From: an uncultured Clostridia bacterium
GTDB taxonomy: Bacteria; Bacillota; Clostridia; Oscillospirales; Acutalibacteraceae
NCBI GenBank assembly: GCA_947624285.1
Contig: CANQJS010000005.1
Location: 21,036-85,035, forward strand
Reading direction: 5' to 3'
Length of the DNA stretch: 64,000 nt
Shown here: positions 52,548-61,412 of the stretch, piece after piece
Position numbering within the stretch: the stretch's first letter is position 1
Layout: each line of letters opens with the position of its first letter
Position numbers and translations under genes: made by a program
The notes under the pieces: model-generated
Told to the model about the DNA's origin: nothing
Database searches by the model: none
What the model saw: the letters and a program-made list of their open reading frames with translations, nothing else

Positions 52548-53696
52548 TTATACGATTGATGAAACTGCGATGAGCTCGCCGTTTTTATAATATGTTCTCG
52601 GAACTCTCGCGGCGATACGGCATGGCAATTCATAATTGAATGAATGTGCGGCGTTTGAGACTTCCTCCATAGTAAGCTCCTTATCTCCGCTTTTACCGAC
52701 GAGCACAACGGGGGCTTCAAGCGTTACGCCGTCAATATCGGTAACATCCACCATAAACTGATCCATACAAACGCGCCCGACGATGGGGGCATACTCGCCG
52801 TTTATCAGCACTCTGCCGATATTTGAAAGGCATCTCGGGTAGCCGTCGGCATATCCCACGGGGATAGTGGCGATGACGCGTGGCTCTTTTGTAACATAAG
52901 TGCCGCCGTAGGAGACCTCCCTGCCCGCCTCAAGTGTTTTTATATGCGAAATATGCGTGAGCCATTTCATAGCGGGTTTTAGCGGCAGGAGCGACTTATC
53001 CACTTCTTCGGAGGGATAGAGCCCATAAGTTATAATGCCCATACGGCACATATCAAAGCAATCGTCGAAATTCATTATGCCCGCCGAATTGCTGATGTGT
53101 TTTATCGGAATATTGACTCCCCTGCTCTCAAGCATTTTGATAAACGATTTAAAAAGCTCCTTCTGCGCAAGCGCTTTGGTGAGATCCGCCTCGTCCGCCG
53201 TGGCGTAGTGAGAAAATATGCCCTCAGCCGAAATGTTTGGCAATTCCGTTATTTTCTTGCAGATATCGGCGCTTTCATCGGTTACCTGAAAGCCTATTCT
53301 GCTCATTCCGGTATCAACGCAAAAATGAAACGCGGCGGTTTTTCCCTGCCTTAGCGCCTCCTTAGAGAGGGCGGCGGCGGCTTCATAAGTAAAAACGGAT
53401 ATTCTTATATCGTTTTCCACCACGGTGGAATAAACATGAGGTGAAGTATATCCCAAAATCAGTATCGGCGCTTTTATTCCCGCTTTTTTAAGCTCCACGG
53501 CTTCCTCGATGCAGGCAACGCCGAAAAAATCACATTTTCCGTCAAGAAATTTGCTTATTTCCACCGCTCCGTGGCCGTAAGCGTCTGCCTTAACAACGCT
53601 AAGTATCTTTACATTATCGGGCAGTTTTTCGCGCGTTCGCTGAAAATTATATTCAACGGCGTCCAAATCGATGCGCGCCTGTGTGCGAAAATACAT
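52548..53696 (-). CDS. alr: Alanine racemase
   Basis: A PLP enzyme that makes D-alanine for peptidoglycan. 382 residues: PLP lysine K36 in SVVKADAYGHG, the dimer-contributed catalytic Tyr in EVSYGGTYV, and the phosphate-binding VGYADGYPR segment. An AGAGGTG ribosome site precedes the ATG. It is the first gene of an alr-fliB-GH30 operon; 31 bases separate it from the fliB-like gene. A weak promoter lies at 53774-53801. Confidence 0.96.
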   Translation of the reverse strand: MYFRTQARIDLDAVEYNFQRTREKLPDNVKILSVVKADAYGHGAVEISKFLDGKCDFFGVACIEEAVELKKAGIKAPILILGYTSPHVYSTVVENDIRISVFTYEAAAALSKEALRQGKTAAFHFCVDTGMSRIGFQVTDESADICKKITELPNISAEGIFSHYATADEADLTKALAQKELFKSFIKMLESRGVNIPIKHISNSAGIMNFDDCFDMCRMGIITYGLYPSEEVDKSLLPLKPAMKWLTHISHIKTLEAGREVSYGGTYVTKEPRVIATIPVGYADGYPRCLSNIGRVLINGEYAPIVGRVCMDQFMVDVTDIDGVTLEAPVVLVGKSGDKELTMEEVSNAAHSFNYELPCRIAARVPRTYYKNGELIAVSSIV

Positions 53697-53773
53697 AATA
53701 ACACCTCTTTTGAATTTGCTTGCGTAAGGCGATGAAAATCAGAAGGCGGAAACGAGCCTCACGACACAGTTAT

Positions 53774-53801
53774 ATTTTAATACATTTATATAGAAAAGTA
53801 A
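53774..53801 (-). promoter_or_regulatory. Possible promoter of alr
   Basis: Minus strand: TTACTT, 16-bp spacer, TAAAAT, about 75 bases before the alr ATG. The -35 is poor. Confidence 0.5.
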
Positions 53802-53837
53802 ATCAGAAAATACATATATAATATAATACGGCGCAAA

Positions 53838-53878
53838 CAAAAATACGGCTGTATGGGTGAGAGCCCATACAGCCGTTA
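53838..53878 (-). terminator. Terminator after the giant surface protein gene
   Basis: Minus strand: ACGGCTGTATGGG, a 6-base loop and CCCATACAGCCGT, followed by ATTTTTG: a perfect 13-bp stem. Confidence 0.93.
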
Positions 53879-53908
53879 ACATATTTAAATCAGAAAGTTT
53901 GGTTTATA

Positions 53909-56900
53909 TTATTTCTGAAAGCTTCTGCGCTTTCTTGCGGCGAATACCAGTACGGCAAAGCCTATGAAGAGCAGAGCCATCAGTGAGCCAAGTACCGCGA
54001 GAGCAGCGCCCGTGTTCGGTGAGGTCTGTTCGGCGCCGCATACGGTGCATACGCCGTTTTCATAGTTGTGACCCTTCGCGGGGATAACTTCGCCCTTCTG
54101 AAGAATCGTCTTGCAATCCTGGCATACGGTGTCGCCCGTGTAGCCGTTTTCGGTGCAGGTTGCTTCCTTAGCGCCTGTTGTTACAGGAACATGATATCCG
54201 CGAGCCTTGATGACTACGCTTTCCTTAACAGCGTCGCATCTTGTGCAGTGGATGGACATTGAGCCGTCCGTAAGGCAGGTTGCCTCTACATCTACCGTGA
54301 AGTTCTCTTCCCAGTTATGGCCGAGAGGATTGATGCCTTTCGTTTCCTTATAGCCGCAAACTTCGCATTCACGCATCATTGCGCCTTCGTTCTCGCAATC
54401 GGGAGCGCTGAGCGCGTGCCATCTGCCGAAGGTGTGGCCGTTCATCTCGATCGCTACCTCGGAGCCTTCCTTAATGGCATCGCATCTTGTGCAGTGGATG
54501 GACTGTGAGCCTTCCGAAGTGCAGGTGGGCTCTTTGTCAACAGTGTAATCGGTATCCCAATCGTGACCGAGAGCGGCGATTGTTTCGGGCTCAAGATATT
54601 CATCGCATCTTGTGCACTTGTAAGCCCTGATGCCGTCTTCAGTGCAGGTAGCAGGCTGAATAACAGTCTTTTCGCCGGTTACATCGAAATCGTGACCGAG
54701 CGCGGCAATTACTTCGTTATCGGTGGTAACGCCGCAATCGCCGAGGCAGTGGCGGGATCTTGAGCCGTCCGTTGTGCAGGTGGGCTCAACATCGATCGTC
54801 CAATCCTCATCGAAAATGTGCTTGGATTCATCGAGTCCCTCTATCTGAGAGAATCCGCATACTTCGCAATCGCGCTTCCAGGTGTTTGTTGTCTCCGCGG
54901 TCTCGCTGCCGGCGGGAGCTTTGTACCAATCGCCGAAGGTGTGACCGGTCATCGGGATGGATTTCTGATCCATTCTCGCAAGGCAGTTCTTGCAGTGGAT
55001 GGACATTGAGCCGTCCTCGGTGCAGGAAGCGGGCAAATCGATGGTGTAGTCATCTTCCCACTCGTGAGCCCTTGGATTAATACCTTCCGTTTCGGTAAGC
55101 TGGCACTTGGAGCAAACACGCATCTGGGTGTTTTGATCCTCGCAGCTCTGCATCTCAACTATCTGCCATTCAGACCAGCTATGGCCGGTGGCGGGGATAA
55201 CTCTGGATTCCTTAGTGCCGCCACACTTGGAGCAGTGGATGGACTCGGAGCCGTCCGTTGTGCAGGATGCGGGAACATCCTCGGTGAAATAATCATTCCA
55301 TGTGTGCGCGTTTTCATCAAGAATACCGTTATATTCCTGAGTACCGCAACGCTGGCAGGATCTTCTCTGACGCCCTTCTACGGTGCAGTCGCCTAATTCT
55401 ACAGTTTCCCATTCTCCATACTCGTGGCCGAGCATCGGGATAGGAGTTGAATCTATACGCGCGGTGCACTTTGAGCAGTGTACCGACTTAGAGCCGTCCG
55501 TTGTGCAGGTGGGCTCAAGGTCTGTGGTGTAGATATAATTACCTTCGCTGTCCTTCATCCAGTCGTGGCCCGCCGCCTTAAGACCTACGGTCTCAGAAGC
55601 ATTGCAACGCTTGCAGGCTCTCTGCTGAGTGCCTTCGTCGTCGCAGTCGGGGGACAGTACGGTGTACCAATCGTTCCAATCGTGACCGAGAGCGGGGATG
55701 GTTTCTATATTGATCCTTACGCCGCAGACGGAGCATTCACGGTAGCTTACGCCGTCCGTAGTGCAGGAGGGCTCAACAACGGTAGTTTCGGTGTTGAAAG
55801 TATGACCTTTATAGTCGAGAGTGTCTCTATCCTGGAAGTGGCATATCGCGCACTCTCTTTGCCTTGTGCCTGTGCCGGTGCAAGTCGGGGATTCGATAGT
55901 GAACCAGCCGTCGGCATCGGTTTCATATTCCTTGATTTCGCCGCCGGTTGTAACTTGTACCGTTCCGGTAATCCAAGTGTGGCCGTTGGCGGGGATAGTC
56001 TGCGGGTCCATTGTAGCCGCGCAGTTACGGCAGTGGATAGACTTTGAGCCTTCAAGAGTACAGGTGGGATCCATATCTACCGTGTAGTCACTATACCAAT
56101 CGTGACCTTTTGCGGATACACCTCTCGACTCCGGTAAACCGCAGGTGAGGCATTGTCTCTTCTGAAGACCGTCATCTACGCAGCTCTTAAATTCAGGAGT
56201 GCTCCACTCGGTGAAGTTGTGACCTGTAGGAGGCGTGGTCGTATGCTGCGGATATACCGGTCCGCCTTCTTCAAGCTGACCGCTGAACTCCTTGCTGCAC
56301 ACCGTGCATACCAATACATCGTCATATCCGCCGGGCTCGGTGCAGGTAGCCTGTTGTATATTCTTGCGGGTGAATGACTCGGGAGCCGTATGACCTTCGG
56401 GATCCATTGATTCCGATTTGATGAGAGCGCCGCATACGCTGCAATATACGCCCTTCATTCCGTTTTCGGTGCAGGTCGGAGCATCGATAACAGTCCACAG
56501 CTCATCGCCGTTTTCGTCCGTCTCGGGAGTATGCGCCGTAGCGTCCAGATTCTGGAATTCAACATATGTGCAGTTCTTGCACTGTCTTCTTAATGTTCCG
56601 GTATCCTCGCAGGTTTCCTGAGGATCGTCTACCACCCATTCAACGCCCGAGAAATCATGGCCCTTTGCGTAAAGCGTTGTGTGCCTGCTGCTCATTTCAA
56701 CGCTGCACATCGTGCAAGAATAAACGGTATCATATCCGCCGTTAGTCGTGCAGGTAGCGGCAATATAGTTAATTCTCTTGGCAGCGCCGCGAATATGCTC
56801 TATTGTGGGAATGGATCTTGAAGTATCCGGCTTGATCGCCGCGCAGTTTTTGCAGTGAACGGACTCGGAGCCGGGTATCGTGCAGGTAGGCGCCTGATCT

Positions 56901-59284
56901 ACGGTGTACTTATCGGTGCCGTCCGCATTTGTTTCCCAATCGTGAGCGAGAGGATCAACACCCTTTGATTCCTGCATGCCGCAGGTGTCGCATGTACGTT
57001 CCATTACATTCTGGTCATCGCATGTGCCGGGCTGCGGAATTCTTGCCCATCCTTCTTCATCGGTTGTATCGTCAACATGCCATTTATGACCCGTGGCGGG
57101 AAGGTTCTTTTGCGCATTGCTGAGCACCTTACCGCAGTTCTCGCAGGCAACATAAACATTTGCTATACCGTCGTCATCGCAGTCGGGAGCTGTAACGACA
57201 TTCTCAACGGGCGTGCCTTCCTTGTGCGGCGCAACGGTAAAGGTGACCGTTGTTTTGTTGCCCGCCTTATCGGTGACTTCGATTGTGTGAGTATCGTTGC
57301 CGGTTACGGTGTAAATTCCGTCATCAGCGGCGGATGCGACTTCGCTGTCAACCTTTACCTCTTCGAGATTCTCCTCGGTAACGGTAAAGCGGAGCTGTTC
57401 GCAGTAAGTGTTGCCTTCGGTAACCTGATTCCTACCCTCGCCGACATTTTCGTTAACTCTGTTGAGAATGGGAGATTCAAGATCGAATACAAGACCGCCT
57501 GTTGAAACATAAGCCTTGTTGCCGGCATCATCGGTAACTCTAACAACAACTACATATGTTACGGTATCGGCGCTGACCGTGCTGAGCGTAAGGCCTTCAT
57601 CCGCGTTATATGTTGTCCAGCTGAAATCATCACTGCTTTCAAGCTCGCTCTCAAGCTGTTCAATAGTATAATTAAATTCGGAAGCGTCCGTTTCAAAAAT
57701 CAAATACTCAATCGTGGGGTCAGAATCCGCAACATCTTCAGCGGTTACGGTGACCTTCTGAGCGGTATTGAAGAAAACATTGGCTTCGGGATGCTCTTGG
57801 AAATACTCCCAAGTGTGATCTTCACCTATTTGAACTTTAACGGTGGGCGCCGTTTCGTCAACATAATGAGCATAATACTCTCTGTTGCCCGTTGAGCCCT
57901 GCGCTACCGTAACGGTATCGGTGCCTTCACCGGCAATGCCCGTTCCTGTCCACGCCTTAAAGGTGTAGCCTTCTTTTACGGGATTATTGAGCGTAAAGTC
58001 TTCATCGTCAACCGTGTATGTTGTTTTATTTTCAACTTCCGGCTCGCCGTCATTGAGGTGATAAGTGATATTGTACTCTACCGCTTTCTTCTCGCTGTAA
58101 AGCTTGGTATCCTTGTCGATAGTGTCGCTGTCAAAATTGAAAGGCTCACTGAGATCAGAATTGGTATACCAATTATCGCCGATATCGTATCCGCCTATAT
58201 CCATAGGCTCAAATGAGGGCTTTGCTACAGTAGCGCCGTTATTGTGATATTTAGAATCAAGGAAATTATCATCATTGCCTAAATAGAAATCAACGGCAAA
58301 TACAGTATTCTTTTCGCCATCGTTATTGAGAACAGGATATTGCTCTTCTCCCAATTTCTGTTCCCAAATATCGCTGCCCTTCGCAAGCCTATAAGCTACC
58401 TCGCCGGAGGTGAGATCATCTGCTGTGAAGGATTCAAGATCGCCTTCAACAACGGTGTTGTTTGCAGCTGCCGAGCTGCCCGCAAGATAATAGCAGTTTT
58501 TAATAACGGAAGGAATTGTTTCTATCGGATCCTCACTCTTAAGATAATCGTTATTGGTGCCGTAGAAAATGCCGTAAGCGCTGCTGGGCGTATTGGTGAA
58601 CTTCGCCGAAGTGTAGCAGTTCTTGATAGTTCCGCCCGAATTGGCGGCAACAAAAGTACCTGCCGAATAATTGGCTTTGATCTGACCGGTAACGCCGCAG
58701 TTTTCAATAGTACCGCGGTTTCTTACGCAGAATATTGCTGAGAAGAAATCGCCTACCATATTAGCGTTTTCAACAAAAAGATTTTTGATCGTGCCGAGGT
58801 TTATGCCGAAAAGACCGGTTGTGTAATACTTATTGCCGCCGGTATGGTCGGAATAAAGATTTATGATCTTATGACCTTTACCATCGAACGATCCGCTGAA
58901 TGAGTTCAAATCGGAAATACCCTGAGGGGAACGACCGATGGCGACCCAGTTTTCGCCGCTAAGATCGATATCCTGTGTGAGCTCATAATACGCGTTCGTA
59001 TATAATTGCTGATCATCGATACCGGTCTTGTAAGCGTAGCCGCCGTTGATCTTGTTACGCATCAAAACAAGATCTTCCTTGCTTTCGATTTTGAAAGGAT
59101 CACTATCGACGCCTTGCCCACTACTAAAAGCAGCCGATTCATCGACCGGCGGAGCAACAGGTTCCGCAGAAAGCGGACCGTCTTCAGCTGAAGCAACATA
59201 CATCGACGAGAAAAGAGAAAAGACGAGAACGCACGCAAGAAGTACGCTTAAAATTCTCTTGCCTTTCTTTCCTTTTGCAATCAT
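53909..59284 (-). CDS. Giant CxxC-repeat surface protein with SPNTG anchor
   Basis: 1791 residues from the ATG at 59284, preceded by AGAGGT. A signal peptide (to about MYVASAEDG) is followed by a GLUG-type repeat region (ENCGVTGQIKAN...NCYTSAKF), a Listeria-Bacteroides (InlB B) type repeat (VKEGYTFKAWTG) and Ig-like domains (VTDKAGNKTTVTFTV). About 24 cysteine repeats of 38-58 residues come next, pattern H-x-W/F ... C ... C-x-x-C ... G-H. The end is SPNTG, a hydrophobic helix and ARKRRSFQK, a sortase-type wall anchor variant. It is monocistronic. Probably an adhesin-like wall protein; the ligand is unknown. Confidence 0.88.
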   Translation of the reverse strand: MIAKGKKGKRILSVLLACVLVFSLFSSMYVASAEDGPLSAEPVAPPVDESAAFSSGQGVDSDPFKIESKEDLVLMRNKINGGYAYKTGIDDQQLYTNAYYELTQDIDLSGENWVAIGRSPQGISDLNSFSGSFDGKGHKIINLYSDHTGGNKYYTTGLFGINLGTIKNLFVENANMVGDFFSAIFCVRNRGTIENCGVTGQIKANYSAGTFVAANSGGTIKNCYTSAKFTNTPSSAYGIFYGTNNDYLKSEDPIETIPSVIKNCYYLAGSSAAANNTVVEGDLESFTADDLTSGEVAYRLAKGSDIWEQKLGEEQYPVLNNDGEKNTVFAVDFYLGNDDNFLDSKYHNNGATVAKPSFEPMDIGGYDIGDNWYTNSDLSEPFNFDSDTIDKDTKLYSEKKAVEYNITYHLNDGEPEVENKTTYTVDDEDFTLNNPVKEGYTFKAWTGTGIAGEGTDTVTVAQGSTGNREYYAHYVDETAPTVKVQIGEDHTWEYFQEHPEANVFFNTAQKVTVTAEDVADSDPTIEYLIFETDASEFNYTIEQLESELESSDDFSWTTYNADEGLTLSTVSADTVTYVVVVRVTDDAGNKAYVSTGGLVFDLESPILNRVNENVGEGRNQVTEGNTYCEQLRFTVTEENLEEVKVDSEVASAADDGIYTVTGNDTHTIEVTDKAGNKTTVTFTVAPHKEGTPVENVVTAPDCDDDGIANVYVACENCGKVLSNAQKNLPATGHKWHVDDTTDEEGWARIPQPGTCDDQNVMERTCDTCGMQESKGVDPLAHDWETNADGTDKYTVDQAPTCTIPGSESVHCKNCAAIKPDTSRSIPTIEHIRGAAKRINYIAATCTTNGGYDTVYSCTMCSVEMSSRHTTLYAKGHDFSGVEWVVDDPQETCEDTGTLRRQCKNCTYVEFQNLDATAHTPETDENGDELWTVIDAPTCTENGMKGVYCSVCGALIKSESMDPEGHTAPESFTRKNIQQATCTEPGGYDDVLVCTVCSKEFSGQLEEGGPVYPQHTTTPPTGHNFTEWSTPEFKSCVDDGLQKRQCLTCGLPESRGVSAKGHDWYSDYTVDMDPTCTLEGSKSIHCRNCAATMDPQTIPANGHTWITGTVQVTTGGEIKEYETDADGWFTIESPTCTGTGTRQRECAICHFQDRDTLDYKGHTFNTETTVVEPSCTTDGVSYRECSVCGVRINIETIPALGHDWNDWYTVLSPDCDDEGTQQRACKRCNASETVGLKAAGHDWMKDSEGNYIYTTDLEPTCTTDGSKSVHCSKCTARIDSTPIPMLGHEYGEWETVELGDCTVEGRQRRSCQRCGTQEYNGILDENAHTWNDYFTEDVPASCTTDGSESIHCSKCGGTKESRVIPATGHSWSEWQIVEMQSCEDQNTQMRVCSKCQLTETEGINPRAHEWEDDYTIDLPASCTEDGSMSIHCKNCLARMDQKSIPMTGHTFGDWYKAPAGSETAETTNTWKRDCEVCGFSQIEGLDESKHIFDEDWTIDVEPTCTTDGSRSRHCLGDCGVTTDNEVIAALGHDFDVTGEKTVIQPATCTEDGIRAYKCTRCDEYLEPETIAALGHDWDTDYTVDKEPTCTSEGSQSIHCTRCDAIKEGSEVAIEMNGHTFGRWHALSAPDCENEGAMMRECEVCGYKETKGINPLGHNWEENFTVDVEATCLTDGSMSIHCTRCDAVKESVVIKARGYHVPVTTGAKEATCTENGYTGDTVCQDCKTILQKGEVIPAKGHNYENGVCTVCGAEQTSPNTGAALAVLGSLMALLFIGFAVLVFAARKRRSFQK
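54025..57225. repeat. Coding region of about 24 diverged CxxC repeats
   Basis: Each unit encodes one His, one single Cys and one C-x-x-C pair. Two alternating subtypes are visible: one ends the single-Cys turn with DGS-x-SIHC, the other with G-x-x-x-R-x-C and continues ...E-x-x-G(I/V/L). One unit (TTNTWKRDCEVC) has lost the first Cys. The units are much more diverged than the four in the Big2/Fn3 protein. Confidence 0.85.
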
Positions 59285-59380
59285 TGTTACTACCTCTACT
59301 TTCTGATAATAGTTATTGCAACCCGTGCAAGCGAGCGTAGCTATACAAGCCAACAAGCGCTTACACGATTAGCCGAGATA

Positions 59381-59409
59381 ATGATAACACGGCGCGAAAC
59401 AAAAGTCAA
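59381..59409 (-). promoter_or_regulatory. Promoter of the giant surface protein gene
   Basis: Minus strand: TTGACT, 17-bp spacer, TATCAT, followed by a leader of about 90 bases. The 59410-59663 stretch beyond it is AT-rich with short imperfect repeats (GCCGATTTT-type) and no gene that I can support. Confidence 0.75.
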
Positions 59410-59663
59410 CTATTATTATTAAAGAAAATAATCAAAAGAATAATTAAAAAATCCTATATTTATGCGGGTTTTGGGAAAGCCGATTTTATCAGTAAACAAG
59501 CCGTTTTCGGCGTTTTTTTAAGCCGATTTTTCTTTAAAAAACCGCGCCGAAGCGAAAATTTTTTTAACAAAAAATGCGAAATTCGGAAAAAAGTTTACAA
59601 AAAATTTATATTTTCCGACCTCTCGGCGCTCATTTGCGAGAGAAAATAAAGAAAAAAGACAAC

Positions 59664-59704
59664 AAAAAAGAGGGTAAAGGAGCATTGCTCCCCTACCCTC
59701 TTTT
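59664..59704 (-). terminator. Terminator after the HEPN gene
   Basis: Minus strand: AAAAGAGGGTA-GGGGAGCA / TGCTCCTTTACCCTCTTTTTT, a long stem with a small internal mismatch and a T tail. Confidence 0.88.
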
Positions 59705-59730
59705 GTTGCATTCTGCACACAGCCGCTTCT

Positions 59731-60174
59731 TTACATAACAAAATCTTTTCTTTTATTAGAGCGGTTATCTTGTTCAACAAGTTTAGCTTTGCTCAAAGTA
59801 TCAATGTAAATGCGCACTTCTTTTATTGCCTCAGCAACCTTATTGTGTTCTAATTTGTAATTTTTAATATATCTTGTTTTTGCCTCCCAACTTGTAAACA
59901 TTTCTGCTCTTTCATAAATGAATTTTGTCAACATTAAATCAACATTGCGCTCTTTTGCTAATTGAATTATTTGTTCAATCTCGTGAGTTCGGATTGCTTC
60001 AACTCCATTCATTTCCAACATATGCTTCAATGAAAGTTCAACAGCCTGTTGCAAGTGGTAACCTACATAATTCAAATAAGCTTCATCGTGTATAAGCTCA
60101 CTGTTATAAATAATTTCGGCACAGTTAAGATTTTGTATCGCCTTGTCAAGCAGCGTCTCATAATTATTGCTCAT
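59731..60174 (-). CDS. HEPN domain protein
   Basis: A 147-residue all-helical HEPN (PF05168-type) protein: LNYVGYHLQQAVELSLKHMLE, then THEIEQIIQLA and EAKTRY. It is encoded directly after a MNT nucleotidyltransferase gene, overlapping it by 11 bases, the usual two-gene MNT/HEPN module. The canonical R-x4-6-H RNase motif of toxic HEPN proteins is not visible, so this may be the substrate-binding (non-RNase) type. The biological role is unproven; toxin-antitoxin or small-molecule modification are both possible. Confidence 0.85.
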   Translation of the reverse strand: MSNNYETLLDKAIQNLNCAEIIYNSELIHDEAYLNYVGYHLQQAVELSLKHMLEMNGVEAIRTHEIEQIIQLAKERNVDLMLTKFIYERAEMFTSWEAKTRYIKNYKLEHNKVAEAIKEVRIYIDTLSKAKLVEQDNRSNKRKDFVM

Positions 60175-60484
60175 AAACCAATACTCCCGTTTTAAATATT
60201 TCTTCTTTTAAATCTTTATCAACAGTAAAATTAGTCCATAAATCATAAACGAAATCAAAATATTTGTCTATGATTTTTTCATTCTTATCAAGCGTAACAT
60301 ATATATCAACATCACTTCCGGAGTGACATCTTTCAGTAACGCTTGAACCAAATATCATAATACTTCTTACATTCTTATTTATTTTGAAATAATCAACAAA
60401 TTCCTTTACCTTTCGTTGCTGTATAGGATAAATATATTCACAATTTTTAAATGGATCATCAACTACGACTTTATATTGCGTCAT
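60164..60484 (-). CDS. MNT-type nucleotidyltransferase
   Basis: A 106-residue minimal nucleotidyltransferase of the pol-beta superfamily. The active-site block is IMIFGSSVTER...GSDVDIYV (G-S plus D-x-D). In classical type VII MNT/HEPN systems such an enzyme adds AMP to the HEPN toxin. The ATG at 60484 has GGGGGTGAT in front and is preferred to the track's upstream ATG, which lies within that ribosome site. A good promoter lies at 60511-60539. Confidence 0.88.
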   Translation of the reverse strand: MTQYKVVVDDPFKNCEYIYPIQQRKVKEFVDYFKINKNVRSIMIFGSSVTERCHSGSDVDIYVTLDKNEKIIDKYFDFVYDLWTNFTVDKDLKEEIFKTGVLVYEQ

Positions 60485-60510
60485 TGCAATCACCCCCATA
60501 TCTACTGTTA

Positions 60511-60539
60511 ATTATATCATTGTTATTATATTATTTCAA
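60511..60539 (-). promoter_or_regulatory. Promoter of the MNT-HEPN pair
   Basis: Minus strand: TTGAAA, 17-bp spacer, TATAAT, about 27 bases before the MNT ATG. Confidence 0.8.
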
Positions 60540-60577
60540 TATTGTCTGTGAAATTGTCTGAAAGTCAATATAATATT

Positions 60578-60790
60578 CTATCTTTCATACGATTCACAGC
60601 GTTTTGTCTTTTCTTGAGAACAAAATTTGAGCCAAGCGGGGTTCTTGCACAATTCCGCCCTGATATCCATCAGCGCCTTCATCGCCGTTGAATATTCGAT
60701 GCGGTCGGCATCACGAAGGACATATTGGCGTTGCATAATTTCATAAGCGGATTTGACATTACTATTTTCGGCTGCTTCGATGAGGTTCAT
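60578..60790 (-). pseudogene. Probable C-terminal remnant of the AbiEii gene
   Basis: A 70-codon frame (MNLIEAAENSNVKSAYEIMQRQYVLRD...NPAWLKF) overlaps the end of the AbiEii frame by 29 bases and has no clear ribosome site. A TAA lies just upstream in its frame, so it is not an extension of a longer gene. Its pattern (a Tyr-Val turn, then helical A-x-x-x-x-I, then NPAW) resembles the end of AbiEii-like nucleotidyltransferases. I interpret it as the frameshifted tail of the toxin gene; a separate small gene is the alternative. Confidence 0.5.
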
Positions 60791-61412
60791 TAGATTTTCT
60801 TACATAGGATTCTGATGCAAAGAGTTTGTCAATAAAAATGCGTTCTATTGTGATTGTCTGTACTTCAAAAGGCTTTACATCATATTCTGTTTCCAATATT
60901 ATCCTTTGCTCGTCGGTTGCAAGGTCATAAAGCATCGGCGTGATTGAAAGACTTGTGACCGGCTCGCTGATTGTAAAGGAAGTCGCCTCTATTTTTAACT
61001 TTCCAAAGCGTTGAAGGGAATCACCGGAATCATACCCTGTTACAGGTTCATAGGTATAGATGGAAATAATCTCGGAACGGTTAGTTTCACCCTGTTCCCG
61101 AACACGGGGAAGGCTGAGATATTTCTTCGTGGCATTTTCCAGGCGCTTTTTGTTCTGCGCATTGGTACAGCCTCTTGTATCGACCGAAAGGTCAATATCT
61201 TCTGAAAAGCGATTGGTGGTTCTTAACGCTTTGTACAGTGCTGTACCGCCTTTAAAATATGCGGGTAAACCGTCTTTTTGTTTTTCAGCAAGCTCTGACA
61301 AAATAAGCACAACATAATAATCCTTTTCCAGCACATCCGTGCGATACCCGGTTTTCTTGTGGATATCTTCTATCAAAACGCGAAACGCATTAGTATCTTG
61401 ATGAAGTTTCAT
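60762..61412 (-). CDS. AbiEii-type nucleotidyltransferase toxin, truncated
   Basis: 216 residues of the AbiEii/AbiGii (type IV TA toxin) nucleotidyltransferase family. The active-site region is AYFKGGTALYKAL (KGG-x-A), followed by FSEDIDLSVD (D-x-D) and later ITIERIFIDKLFA. Family members usually run about 270-300 residues and continue with a helical H-x-YD region after DKLFA; here the frame ends 20 residues later in an unrelated-looking tail. The toxin is probably inactivated. Its ATG overlaps the antitoxin stop (ATGA). Confidence 0.8.
   Translation of the reverse strand: MKLHQDTNAFRVLIEDIHKKTGYRTDVLEKDYYVVLILSELAEKQKDGLPAYFKGGTALYKALRTTNRFSEDIDLSVDTRGCTNAQNKKRLENATKKYLSLPRVREQGETNRSEIISIYTYEPVTGYDSGDSLQRFGKLKIEATSFTISEPVTSLSITPMLYDLATDEQRIILETEYDVKPFEVQTITIERIFIDKLFASESYVRKSNEPHRSSRK

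Noticed and set aside
55478-56047. 189-aa plus-strand ORF opposite the giant protein
   Set aside because: Antisense of the CxxC repeat region; similar shadow ORFs occur all along the gene.
59518-59780. Two minus-strand ORFs of 61-66 aa after the HEPN gene
   Set aside because: They cross a strong terminator, overlap each other, and are rich in Phe/Lys from AT-rich non-coding DNA.
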